NCBI GenBank assembly: GCA_035289205.1
Contig: DATDXV010000013.1
Coordinates: forward strand, 1 to 32,644
DNA: 32,644 bases
Direction of reading: 5' to 3'
Source: DATDXV01 sp035289205
Lineage (GTDB): Archaea; Aenigmatarchaeota; Aenigmatarchaeia; Aenigmatarchaeales; DATDXV01
Under the pieces are notes generated by a model. That model made no database searches, was not told where the DNA came from, and saw only the letters and a program-made list of their open reading frames with translations. Position 1 is the first letter of the stretch, and the number at the start of each line of letters is the position of its first letter. The position numbers were made by a program, and so were the translations under genes. This document shows positions 21,845 to 29,459 of this stretch, piece by piece.

Positions 21845-22108
21845 TCACAGCATTCCAAACCTCGTTGCTATGTCTAAAGCAGAAAAACCCTTTCCAAGCT
21901 TGACCCAAGCCTTCTTCCTTCCTTTCATGTCAATCAGAGTGTTGACATTATCAACCTTCACGCTGAAGGCCTTCTCAACAGCCCACTTGATCTGCTTCTT
22001 CGTGGACCTCCTGTCAACTATGAACACCATCCTGTTCTCCTTTTCTATCTTTCCTATTGACTTCTCAGTCATCAGCGGATGCTGTATTATTCTCCAAGGA
22101 TCATCCAT
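21845..22108 (-). CDS. rpl23: Large ribosomal subunit protein uL23
   Basis: Exit-tunnel rim protein that docks the signal recognition particle and nascent-chain factors. The 87 residues carry PWRIIQHPLMTEKSIGKIEK, VDRRSTKKQIKWAVEKAFSV and VNTLIDMKGRKKAWVKLGKG. I choose the ATG at 22108, which has GGTGAG just upstream, over the GTG at 22117. It overlaps the uL4 stop by eight bases. Confidence 0.97.
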   Translation of the reverse strand: MDDPWRIIQHPLMTEKSIGKIEKENRMVFIVDRRSTKKQIKWAVEKAFSVKVDNVNTLIDMKGRKKAWVKLGKGFSALDIATRFGML

Positions 22109-22889
22109 AAATCTCACCCAATTTCTTTACAGCGCTCTCCGTGAAAACGCATAATCTTCCCGCATGAGTGCCGGGCGCGAGCAGTTCGGCATTAATATCT
22201 TTTGCGCTGCAGACATCAGCTCCGGGAATGTTCCTTGCGGATTTTGCAATCCCCTTGTCATTGCCAAAAACAAAAAGAACAGATCTCTTTGTCTTCAGCC
22301 TTCTGCCTCTCATCTTTCCCTTTCCCGCTCTCACCTTCTTCACCTTTACCCTGTCAATCTCATCATTAAGCTTTATCTTCTCCAGGAACTTCAGGACATC
22401 CTTTGTCTTCTTCACATCCTCCAATTTGTCGGAAGCGATGATTGGCAGTTCGATCTTCCCGATCTTATGCTTCTTTGAAACAAGATCATAAACAGTAGTT
22501 GCCGCAATTGCTGACATTACCGCCAGCCTTCTCTCCTTGTCGTTTATCTTCAGGCTCCAGATCTTCTGCAGTTTCGGAGGGTGTGCCTCCCTTCCTGTTA
22601 CAGCCTGCGGAGCAAACCTTTCCCTGAAAGTCTGCTGGGGGGAGCTTCCAGTTGTCCTTGGTCCTCTTGCCATCTCCCTGTTCATCATCGCATGGAAAGC
22701 CCTTCTTGCTCCAATATAATGGGCAGCGGTCTTCTTTCCAGCCGAAGGATCAACAGCATGAGGTTGCCTGCTGTTGCCCCAGATTGCCATGACAGCTCTT
22801 CCTATAAGATCCTGCCTGACTGGCGCGGAAAATACCTTCGGCAGATCGATCTGCTTCTCCACGCTGCCGTCTAAGCTATAAACTTTCAT
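22101..22889 (-). CDS. rpl4: Large ribosomal subunit protein uL4
   Basis: Early assembly protein with an extended loop reaching the exit tunnel. The 262 residues start KVYSLDGSVEKQIDLPKVFS and contain RRAFHAMMNREMARGPRTTG and PQAVTGREAHPPKLQKIWSL. The C-terminal stretch includes KGKMRGRRLKTKRSVLFVFG. The ATG at 22889 lies one base after the uL3 stop; the in-frame GTG at 22898 is less likely. In bacteria uL4 regulates the S10 operon; no such element is apparent here. Confidence 0.97.
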   Translation of the reverse strand: MKVYSLDGSVEKQIDLPKVFSAPVRQDLIGRAVMAIWGNSRQPHAVDPSAGKKTAAHYIGARRAFHAMMNREMARGPRTTGSSPQQTFRERFAPQAVTGREAHPPKLQKIWSLKINDKERRLAVMSAIAATTVYDLVSKKHKIGKIELPIIASDKLEDVKKTKDVLKFLEKIKLNDEIDRVKVKKVRAGKGKMRGRRLKTKRSVLFVFGNDKGIAKSARNIPGADVCSAKDINAELLAPGTHAGRLCVFTESAVKKLGEIYG

Positions 22890-22890
22890 A

Positions 22891-23862
22891 TCATACACCC
22901 TGCTGGCTCGTCAGGCTTATCGCCTTTATTTCAACCGGCAGTTTAGTTTTCGGAGCCCTGACCGGAACCCTTAATCTAATCAATCTCTTCTTATGGCCTG
23001 GAACAGATCCCTCTATCAAAATTGATGTGCCAACAGCATTGCCAAAACTTACGAATCCGCCTTTCGGTGTGAAGTCCTTTCCCTCTGCAATCTTGAGGAT
23101 CTTCTTGTTCAATTCTGTTCTTGTATGGAATCCATGCTGTCCAGACTGCGGAACTGTGTGCCTGACTTTTCCTGGCTCTGTCTGGCCTAGGGAACCTGTA
23201 TGTCTTTGCATCTGCTGCGCCTTCGGCCGCATAATCTTTACTCCGTGCCTGACAACAGGACCTTCGAACCCTTTGCCCTTTGTAACAGCGGAAACATCAA
23301 CAAATTCCCCTTCCTTGAAAACATCAGAAATACTAAACTGCTTTCCCAATAATTGTTTTGCATGCTCGATCTGCTTGTCAGCAGGACCTCCGAGCCTCAT
23401 CTCAAAAATCTCAGGCTTCTTCTTGAAGTTGGGATTTGTATGGCACAATAGTGAAACATAATCTATCTTGGCTCCATCCAGCTTCTTCATCTGCTCCGCA
23501 GTCTTTGCAGCCTTGGGAAGAGCTATCTTTCTGGAAAGATTTTTCTCTATCTTTTCAGCAAGCACATCAACAGAAGAAATAGAAGCGAAGTTTCGTTTTT
23601 TGTAGCAGCGAAAGCCGAAAACAGAAAGAGGGGGGCACTCAAGGACTGTGGCAGCGGTCATGACCTGCTGGCCTTTTGTCTTTGAATTAGGATTTGTATC
23701 AACAAGCATGATCCTTGTCATCCCAGCCTTATAGCCAGCGAAGCCCAGAGGCTTTGTCTCGGATGAGTTTGGCCATGTTGATATAACAGGATAGATTCGG
23801 CTAGCTCGAACTCTTGGCCAGAATCCCATACTTCCCTTTCTTGGTCGTCTACGTTGTGGCAT
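22891..23862 (-). CDS. rpl3: Large ribosomal subunit protein uL3
   Basis: First gene of the long ribosomal operon; uL3 contacts the peptidyl transferase centre. The 323-residue archaeal long form begins PQRRRPRKGSMGFWPRVRAS and contains PLGFAGYKAGMTRIMLVDTN, VDVSAVTKGKGFEGPVVRHG, and HTGSLGQTEPGKVRHTVPQS. The TATA-like TTAAATA starts 36 bases before the ATG. In contrast to the lone genes this predicts a short leader. Confidence 0.97.
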   Translation of the reverse strand: MPQRRRPRKGSMGFWPRVRASRIYPVISTWPNSSETKPLGFAGYKAGMTRIMLVDTNPNSKTKGQQVMTAATVLECPPLSVFGFRCYKKRNFASISSVDVLAEKIEKNLSRKIALPKAAKTAEQMKKLDGAKIDYVSLLCHTNPNFKKKPEIFEMRLGGPADKQIEHAKQLLGKQFSISDVFKEGEFVDVSAVTKGKGFEGPVVRHGVKIMRPKAQQMQRHTGSLGQTEPGKVRHTVPQSGQHGFHTRTELNKKILKIAEGKDFTPKGGFVSFGNAVGTSILIEGSVPGHKKRLIRLRVPVRAPKTKLPVEIKAISLTSQQGV

Positions 23863-23891
23863 AATCGTCAGCCTATATGCTTTTTTGAACC

Positions 23892-23898
23892 TATTTAA
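23892..23898 (-). promoter_or_regulatory. TATA box of the uL3-DUF106 operon
   Basis: TTAAATA on the minus strand begins 36 bases before the uL3 ATG. A second TTTAAA (23974-23979) further upstream could give a longer leader containing an 18-codon reading frame. Confidence 0.5.
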
Positions 23899-23951
23899 GT
23901 CTTGTTTTCCCTTTCCGCTGACTCAGAACACGTTACACGAAACCTTTCCAT
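23895..23951 (-). CDS. Possible 18-codon leader mini-ORF upstream of the ribosomal operon
   Basis: An ATG at 23951 follows a TTTAAA box by 28 bases, the spacing of leaderless genes in this window. It opens an 18-codon frame (MERFRVTCSESAERENKT) whose stop falls inside the uL3 TATA box. The frame is too short to judge from composition. It could be chance, a leader peptide or the start of a small RNA. Confidence 0.2.
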   Translation of the reverse strand: MERFRVTCSESAERENKT

Positions 23952-23981
23952 TCAGAAATGACAGATGAAGGTATTTAAAGG

Positions 23982-25025
23982 TTATTCCGACACATGGAAA
24001 TCATGCAGCCTGCTTAGTTCTTTTCTCTTTCTCCTGTAGACAACAGCAACCTTCCCTGTTCTTAGGCCTTCTCTCTTGTGCCCTTCGGGATGCAGTTCAT
24101 TAAAGACGCTGAGATCGCTATGGTATGGGTTTCCAGGACAGTTGCCGCAGTCTGGATTTGGGGCTCTGGCGCACTTTTCGCGTGTCCATGTCCAAACAAC
24201 ATCATCAACAAGGACAGGATTCAAACTAGGCCTTTCAGCTGTTATCTCCATCAAGTATCTCTGCGTCGCGTCCGCAAGCTTGTCCCCATGCGTAAGGTGA
24301 AGCTTGGCTGCAGTCTCCTTTGGCTTTTCTGTCGAAGATTTGATCACAAACCTCATCACATGGATGTCAGGAGGTATTGGTATGAATCTCCTGTTCTCGC
24401 CAGGATCATAAATACCGCTAACAAGCTGGTCCCCCAGAAACAGCGCAGCGTTCTTCCTGCCGTATTCATCAAACTCCATAATCCTCTCGAAGGCTTCGTT
24501 GGGATGCATCCCCCTCTCAAACATTTTTCCGGGATTTCCATCATACTTCTCCAGAAATACCTGAGCATGCCTCTTCCAGCTCCTAACAACGCTCTCCGGA
24601 TGTCTCGAACCCAGCTTCTCCTTTATTATCCTGACAAGCTCTGCCTCTTCAGAACCAAGTATGCTCGCAGGGCTGAAGAAGTCCCTGTCCTCTGCCACGA
24701 TCTTGAGCGCGTTGTCATACAGGTATTCTGCCTGGTTCGCTGGTGTTAGAGGTGTTATGAAAAGCTGCATGCTGAATTTCTCCTCCCTGCTGAGAGGTCC
24801 AGAAAAGAACTTGTCTGTATAATGTGGTGAAAGCTTGTTCGGAGTCCCTATATATCTTGTCCCATTGCTCTCTTCTACGCCGTAGCGGTCTATATAATTA
24901 TGAAAAACATTCCAGTCTCCGCCGTTGATTCCTCTCATCGCCCTGTCAGCGTATTCCATCAGTTTTAGTATGGCTGTCTCTGTCCTGAACTTGTCCAAAA
25001 CACCAGAAAGATCAAGCTTCGCCAT
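23982..25025 (-). CDS. HhH-GPD superfamily DNA glycosylase-like protein, divergent
   Basis: A 347-residue protein whose C-terminal two-thirds resemble endonuclease III/MutY-type DNA glycosylases. A helix-hairpin-helix region reads FDEYGRKNAALFL, with Lys191 at the position of the bifunctional glycosylase Lys. PPDIHVMRF follows, with Asp220 where the catalytic Asp lies. The cluster loop is Cys285-x7-Cys293-x2-Cys296-x5-His302 (CARAPNPDCGNC). Endonuclease III has C-x6-C-x2-C-x5-C, so the fourth ligand is His and the first spacing is one longer. PGVG of the hairpin is replaced by DEYG. Residues 1-130 do not match a domain I know. TATAAAG starts 27 bases before the ATG. Confidence 0.65.
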   Translation of the reverse strand: MAKLDLSGVLDKFRTETAILKLMEYADRAMRGINGGDWNVFHNYIDRYGVEESNGTRYIGTPNKLSPHYTDKFFSGPLSREEKFSMQLFITPLTPANQAEYLYDNALKIVAEDRDFFSPASILGSEEAELVRIIKEKLGSRHPESVVRSWKRHAQVFLEKYDGNPGKMFERGMHPNEAFERIMEFDEYGRKNAALFLGDQLVSGIYDPGENRRFIPIPPDIHVMRFVIKSSTEKPKETAAKLHLTHGDKLADATQRYLMEITAERPSLNPVLVDDVVWTWTREKCARAPNPDCGNCPGNPYHSDLSVFNELHPEGHKREGLRTGKVAVVYRRKRKELSRLHDFHVSE

Positions 25026-25052
25026 GCGGATAATTCAAGACTAAACTTTATA

Positions 25053-25829
25053 TTACCAATATTCCTTGTATCTGTCAGCATCAATCCAGTCTGCTTCAAC
25101 CCTGAGAGGCTCGATCCTGTCATGCACTGATTTGGGAAGCAGATGCTTCAACCTCTTTGTCTTCTTCTCTATACTTTCACTGCTCAGCTCCTCCTGTCCA
25201 GGACTCCTTCCGAATCTCCATGCAACAATGCCCTTCATCAATCCGTTAAGAAATTGCGGGTCTGCAACCCTTGCAAACTCCTCCCCGCAGTCCAGAAAGT
25301 CGGATCTCAGAAGACCGTAGCCAACAACAAAATCGCTATCAACTTTCTCCGGTATGAATTTTCCAGCATCATCAATAAGCTCGCTCCTGACCATATGGAA
25401 CCTTGGATAGTTCTGGGCGATCCCCTTGGTTTCCCCTGAGTCTGGATAGTAGTATGGCCTCATCAAGGCAACATCAACAACAAACTGGGGGTTTCTAATA
25501 TATGGCGTGACATGCCACTGGACATGGATATTGTCTGTATGATCCATAACGCTTACAGCTGCCAGAGCTGCTCTGTCCTTCTGCTCCCTGCTCAATGCAG
25601 GATATGCACCACCTATGACATCATAAACAGGCCTTGCAACAGTCCCGTCGCCCCATCCCCCTCTCTTGCTTTTAAGCAGTTCAGCTGTAGGCTCTATCTG
25701 ACCGATAGCTTGGTCTGGAGATGCAGCAAACAGATCCCTTAGTTCATCAACAGCTTTTTTATAATTAATAACAGGAATTTCCTCTTCAATGGGTAGCTCC
25801 CTGTAGCTCGCTATAGATTGCTGAAACAT
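25053..25829 (-). CDS. Hypothetical protein
   Basis: A 258-residue soluble protein I do not recognise. Features include a helical N-terminus, a Gly/Trp-rich segment (KSKRGGWGDGTVARPVYDVI), a His-containing stretch (DHTDNIHVQWHVTPYIRNPQ) and a Tyr/Pro-rich stretch (LMRPYYYPDSGETKG). It has no membrane segment or Cys pair. The TATA-like TATAAATA begins 36 bases before the ATG. It lies 27 bases upstream of the glycosylase-like gene, whose own TATA box covers this gene's end, so the two may be separate transcripts. No function can be assigned. Confidence 0.7.
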   Translation of the reverse strand: MFQQSIASYRELPIEEEIPVINYKKAVDELRDLFAASPDQAIGQIEPTAELLKSKRGGWGDGTVARPVYDVIGGAYPALSREQKDRAALAAVSVMDHTDNIHVQWHVTPYIRNPQFVVDVALMRPYYYPDSGETKGIAQNYPRFHMVRSELIDDAGKFIPEKVDSDFVVGYGLLRSDFLDCGEEFARVADPQFLNGLMKGIVAWRFGRSPGQEELSSESIEKKTKRLKHLLPKSVHDRIEPLRVEADWIDADRYKEYW

Positions 25830-25928
25830 TTTATCTCATTACAGTGAGTGAAACCTCTATTTATATGCGTACTTATAATACGACATTAAGCGTAGGGGGT
25901 TAACTTTCTGCAGAAGTTTGTGAAATGG

Positions 25929-26012
25929 CGCGAAGGAGGGGATTTGAACCCCTAATCCCTTGCGGGAACCAGCTTTCCAGGCTGGCGCACTGCCGAGTTA
26001 TGCGACCTTCGC
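25929..26012 (-). tRNA. tRNA-Ser(GGA), no intron
   Basis: Acceptor GCGAAGG/CCTTCGC with discriminator G, anticodon GGA (25976-25978) in loop CTGGAAA with stem CCAGC/GCTGG, long variable arm TTCCC GCAA GGGATT, T arm AGGGG-TTCAAAT-CCCCT. The D arm matches the tRNA-Ser(UGA) at 7063. No CCA encoded. A TATA-like run TTTTTAAAT begins about 32 bases upstream. Confidence 0.94.
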
Positions 26013-26048
26013 TTATACAGAACTAAGTTGGTGTAATTTAAAAAGAAT

Positions 26049-26618
26049 TTATGTGGAAGCTTCTGCGACTGGCATTCTCTCGTAGAGAGGCAGACCATCC
26101 AAGCAGTCATTGCAATATCTGAGAGATTTTCCCGATCTCTCATTCATAACACAGCCCTCATCCAGGCAATGCCTCATCTCAAGATACATATGGCTTAGCT
26201 CATGCATGACAACGCCCTCCCTTGGACCAAAGCAGCCATCAGTGAATACTATTGCAACGCCAGAAGGAACTCCGTAACCCTGCGAAACCTTCCAGTCGTT
26301 CTTCTCGTATAGCTCAACTTTGCGAGGGTTAAAGAAAAGCGTAGGCCATATATCATTTCGATTCTGCCTGAGATGGTCACTAACAATCTCATCATAGTCA
26401 ACGCAGAAGCCATCCCTGCTTATAATCGGTGTGAATTCCCTTATTGATCTGAGATATTTGGTCCCGTCCGTCTCCTCCTGATTGATAGCGTCAAATGTCC
26501 TTACCCTCTGCTCGCGCATAGCAGAAAGCGCCTTGCTGCATGCATCATCCACAAACCTTGGTTCAGCGGCTTTGAATCCCTTTGCTTTCAGTCTCTTCAC
26601 TCTAAGTTCCAGAACCAT
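26049..26618 (-). CDS. Archaemetzincin-like zinc metalloprotease, divergent (second copy)
   Basis: A 189-residue protein with a clear archaemetzincin-type C-terminus. His139-Glu140-x2-His143 and His150 are followed by Cys151-x4-Cys156-Val-Met158 and Cys169-x2-Cys172 (HELSH, RHC, CVM, CNDC). The CxxxxCVM and CxxC spacing are as in M54. The helix between the first and third His is one residue longer than HExxHxxGxxH and lacks Gly, as in the other copy at 6474. Both copies begin with a similar beta strand (LRVKRLKAKGFK here; FEVRRLEVTGRK there). Cytoplasmic by lack of a signal. TTAAAT starts 28 bases before the ATG. Confidence 0.78.
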   Translation of the reverse strand: MVLELRVKRLKAKGFKAAEPRFVDDACSKALSAMREQRVRTFDAINQEETDGTKYLRSIREFTPIISRDGFCVDYDEIVSDHLRQNRNDIWPTLFFNPRKVELYEKNDWKVSQGYGVPSGVAIVFTDGCFGPREGVVMHELSHMYLEMRHCLDEGCVMNERSGKSLRYCNDCLDGLPLYERMPVAEAST

Positions 26619-26651
26619 TAAGTTAGTGAGTAAGAAAAGAATTTAAGCTAT

Positions 26652-27506
26652 TCAATCTGGTGTTACACCCAAGAAGAAGCCTTCCTTCCCGAACCATCCA
26701 TCTATCCCATGCGAACCCCATCCAGCGCGGAAAGAGTCCGGCTTCAGAACAAAGTCTGTTTCACTTCCAGTCTCGTCCCTTATCAGTTTTCCGAATACAG
26801 TCGCAGAAGGATAGTAATTTTTCATATAGTCCCTCAGCTGGTATCTTCCATTTGTCTTCAGGCTCTTGTCCCAGTCATCAACAAGAAGAGCCTGAGGCTT
26901 CCAAGATGTTTTCTTGATTCCATACCCAGTATCAGTTCCGATCCAGAACTTGACTCCATTCTCATCGTCAAACTTCGGGGAATGGACCTGACCTGAAGAG
27001 AGCTGCGTCCTATCGCCGCGTCCCCTTGGAGTAAGCTTCTGCTTCAGAATATCCCTCACCTGTTTTTCACTCTTCCCTTTGTAAACTGTTTCTATCTCTG
27101 GAACATTGTGAGCAGCCTGGTGAATTCTTGTCATAACCGCCTGTTCATACCACTCCTTCCATGGCTTCTCTGACCTGAGTCCCTTGGGAGGATATTTTAC
27201 CCTCCTGCCCTCTATCTTTTCAACAGGAACGCTCGGATCCAGCTCCCAGTACACAGGCTGGCCTTTTACTGCAACCCTCCCCCAGCTCTTCGATTCCTCT
27301 ATCTCCTCCCTGCTGAACGGAAGACTCATCACATAAGAGCTTTTTAGTGCCTCTTTTTCAAGAACATAGACGCTCCAAACATTAACATGCGGACCGTGAA
27401 TAGGATCCATTGGATCATCTGATACGCGGAAGAATCGACCTCTGTCCCTCTCCATCTGGTTTGCTAGAACCTTGTAATCCAAAGGTCCGCTAGACATAAT
27501 AATCAA
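26652..27506 (-). CDS. Hypothetical protein
   Basis: A 284-residue soluble protein I do not recognise. It has a charged middle with RRVKYPPKGLRSEKPWKEWY and RQVRDILKQK-type basic stretches, an aromatic/Gly region (VKFWIGTDTGYGIKKTSWKP) and a C-terminal GWGSHGIDGWFGKEGFFLG. The ATG at 27506 overlaps the preceding gene's stop by four bases, so it is translationally coupled to the 145-aa protein; the Met at 27497 could also be used. No catalytic signature can be named. Confidence 0.68.
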   Translation of the reverse strand: MIIMSSGPLDYKVLANQMERDRGRFFRVSDDPMDPIHGPHVNVWSVYVLEKEALKSSYVMSLPFSREEIEESKSWGRVAVKGQPVYWELDPSVPVEKIEGRRVKYPPKGLRSEKPWKEWYEQAVMTRIHQAAHNVPEIETVYKGKSEKQVRDILKQKLTPRGRGDRTQLSSGQVHSPKFDDENGVKFWIGTDTGYGIKKTSWKPQALLVDDWDKSLKTNGRYQLRDYMKNYYPSATVFGKLIRDETGSETDFVLKPDSFRAGWGSHGIDGWFGKEGFFLGVTPD

Positions 27507-27940
27507 ACCTTGGTAGCCGGGGATTCGTCTTTAAATCCCTTAATTCTCTCCTCTTCCTCTCTTTCTCTAATCCTTTCTATAACCAGCTTGTCTACCGCAT
27601 CAATGTCATGTTCAGTGATCTCGAACACTGTGATTACCTGATCCGATCCATCGCTCTGGAACTTCTGTCCTTTGGGAGTGAGCCTCACATCCTTTGTCAT
27701 TGAACCAAGGCCAAGGTATTCGTAGCGATTCCCATCAGGGCAGTATGAAGGGAATACTGTAAACACATCATGCGGCCTGTTCCCAACCATATGAGGCATC
27801 GGCTGCTGCTGTGTCTGGAAATATATTCCATCATAGAACATTGCAGCGTGGTGATGTGTTGCAGCCAAGTATTCTGTGAATTTTTCTATAGGTGCAATCC
27901 TTCTAGGCTTCATGACGTTTACTAAGGGGTAAATGCTCAT
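27503..27940 (-). CDS. Hypothetical protein, operon with the next gene
   Basis: A 145-residue soluble protein, unrecognised. The N-terminal half contains a His cluster (YLAATHHHAAMFYDGIYFQ) and aromatic stretches; the C-terminus is a charged helix (LVIERIREREEEERIKGFKD). TTAAAT begins 29 bases before the ATG (27969 to 27940), so the pair 27503-27940 and 26652-27506 is probably one leaderless-start operon. The ATG lies divergent to the decayed gene at 28014, whose own TATA box is close by. Confidence 0.68.
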   Translation of the reverse strand: MSIYPLVNVMKPRRIAPIEKFTEYLAATHHHAAMFYDGIYFQTQQQPMPHMVGNRPHDVFTVFPSYCPDGNRYEYLGLGSMTKDVRLTPKGQKFQSDGSDQVITVFEITEHDIDAVDKLVIERIREREEEERIKGFKDESPATKV

Positions 27941-28013
27941 AGAAGTTAGATGGATGCAAAAGGATTTAAGCGCATTTCCATGCGAATATAAAGATTATGT
28001 TGCAAATTGAATC

Positions 28014-28566
28014 ATGGATCCTGAGAGAGCCAGAATGGCTCAAGAGTACAAGAGGCATATCGGAGCAGAGAATATGGATGAATTCAGGAAGTATATGCAA
28101 GACCATTCTGAGGAGCTGAATGAGGATTATGCAAGGCAGCAAGTGGAATGAGCAAAAAGATTCGCAGGGGATGATAGGCTGTTCTCTCTTTCTCCACAAG
28201 TCAGAGTAGACCGTGTCAGAGAACTGATGAAAGATAACGGTCTGCGCGAAGTAGAAAACACGACAGAAAATGATCCAAATGAGATTGACAGTCATTATGT
28301 CTCTTCTGTAATGCAGATAGTCTATGGTATAGACATGGGGCTGGAGCCTACAGCAACAATAGATATTGTAATGCACCCATTCGCAATGCACTCTGCAGCA
28401 GCAGAAATGGAAGTCTCCAGAGTTCCCGCTGAACATGCCTCTGAAAGGCCAGCTAAGATCGGAGATAAGGGATATCTGGGATGAACAACGAAAGCTTGCG
28501 GCAAAGAAGATCAGTGGTGAGGTAAAGCATTACTACGATGTTTGGGCAGAAGACTTCTTGTCTTAG
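28014..28566 (+). pseudogene. Decayed gene with an in-frame TGA and a frameshift
   Basis: From the ATG at 28014 an open frame of 45 codons meets TGA (28149-28151) and continues in the same frame to TGA at 28482-28484. From 28372 a second frame reads plausibly through KWKSPEFPLNMPLKGQLRSE and IRDIWDEQRKLAAKKISGEV to a stop at 28564-28566. The stop interlocks with the convergent uS10 stop, as happens elsewhere here. TATAAAG begins 27 bases before the ATG, so the promoter is intact. One nonsense change and one frameshift near 28372-28420 would restore about 184 residues. Alternatives are two or three short overlapping genes, or recoding of TGA; decay is simpler. The original family is not recognised. 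Confidence 0.6.
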
Positions 28567-28898
28567 GCGCTTGTCTTATCTTCTTTCAGGGAAATACTTA
28601 TGTGAACGCCATCCGGTATCTGAACCCTTGTTATCTGTCTTAATGCACGCTCGTTGGCAGAAATGTCAACAATCCTTTTGTGAATCCTCATCTCCCATCT
28701 GTCCCAGCTTGCGTTGCCATGCCCGGTCCCATCGCCGCAAGGTGTTTTCATTGTTGTTACCTTCAGCTTCTTCGTAGGCAGGGGAATTGGTCCTCTCATG
28801 ACTATTCCGAACTTCTCTGATATATCCTTGAGCTCATTGCACACGGAGTCGAGCTTCAGGGGATCAGGACTGCTTAGCTTTATTCTTGCCTTCTGCAT
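28563..28898 (-). CDS. rps10: Small ribosomal subunit protein uS10
   Basis: 30S head protein that binds 16S rRNA. The 111 residues read QKARIKLSSPDPLKLDSVCN, IPLPTKKLKVTTMKTPCGDG and MRIHKRIVDISANERALRQI, the archaeal form. I use the ATG at 28898 because a TTTAAA box begins 29 bases upstream; the Met at 28907 would be too close. It is not in its common place beside an EF1-alpha gene. It is divergent from the regulator-like gene at 28951, sharing the TTTAAA element. Confidence 0.95.
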   Translation of the reverse strand: MQKARIKLSSPDPLKLDSVCNELKDISEKFGIVMRGPIPLPTKKLKVTTMKTPCGDGTGHGNASWDRWEMRIHKRIVDISANERALRQITRVQIPDGVHISISLKEDKTSA

Positions 28899-28919
28899 AG
28901 CTATCATCTGGTTTGACAG

Positions 28920-28928
28920 TATTTAAAA
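28920..28928. promoter_or_regulatory. Shared bidirectional TATA box between uS10 and the winged-helix gene
   Basis: TTTAAAA on the plus strand begins 29 bases before the ATG at 28951. The same bases on the minus strand (TTTAAATA) begin 29 bases before the uS10 ATG at 28898. Both genes would be leaderless and would compete for one TBP site. Confidence 0.55.
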
Positions 28929-28950
28929 GGTTTGCGGTTTTAATCAGATT

Positions 28951-29457
28951 ATGACAGCACTGAAGCGCAGGAATGGAAGGCTACACTACACAGGAAGAGA
29001 TGTCAGGTTGGTTATGGGGCTCCATAATTTAGAATACTCAAACTCCGAGATAAGGGGAATAACAAACCTGTCTATCTTTGCTGTTGAGGAGATAATAGAA
29101 TCCGGCAAAAACCGAGAGCCTGTGAAACCGAAGAGATCCGATAGGGAGAGGTTCATTGAACTTGTCGAGAGGGTCAGGGCGGGAGAGATGATAGTGCTTG
29201 AACCAGATTATGCGGATAACGTTTACGTAGGTATACTGGAATCGTTAAAGGAGCGCGGAAGAAGGGCGCACAACATAACAAAATATGTAGGTGGGAGACT
29301 GGGTATTGGGGGCCAGATTGAAAGGCTCAAGAACGACGACAAGCTAATAGAATATGATGATTATTTCAAGATGTACAGGCTGACAGAAGAGGGGAGAAAG
29401 ATCCTTGCAGTCTGTCCGAGGTATTCCAAGGATATAAACCCCCGGAACAGTAAATAA
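28951..29457 (+). CDS. Putative winged-helix DNA-binding protein
   Basis: A 168-residue basic protein. Residues 18-52 include a possible helix-turn-helix (LHNLEYSNSEIRGITNLSIF). The C-terminal third has winged-helix character (HNITKYVGGRLGIGGQIERL followed by DDYFKMYRLTEEGRKIL), typical of archaeal transcription regulators. It is divergent from uS10 with one shared TATA box. A 49-aa membrane-peptide gene follows after two bases, probably in the same transcript. Function beyond DNA binding is unknown. Confidence 0.7.
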   Translation: MTALKRRNGRLHYTGRDVRLVMGLHNLEYSNSEIRGITNLSIFAVEEIIESGKNREPVKPKRSDRERFIELVERVRAGEMIVLEPDYADNVYVGILESLKERGRRAHNITKYVGGRLGIGGQIERLKNDDKLIEYDDYFKMYRLTEEGRKILAVCPRYSKDINPRNSK

Positions 29458-29459
29458 TC

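Noticed and set aside
28149..28151. Selenocysteine or other recoding at the in-frame TGA
   Set aside because: No candidate redox motif around it, no visible selenocysteine element, and a second lesion downstream; decay is simpler.
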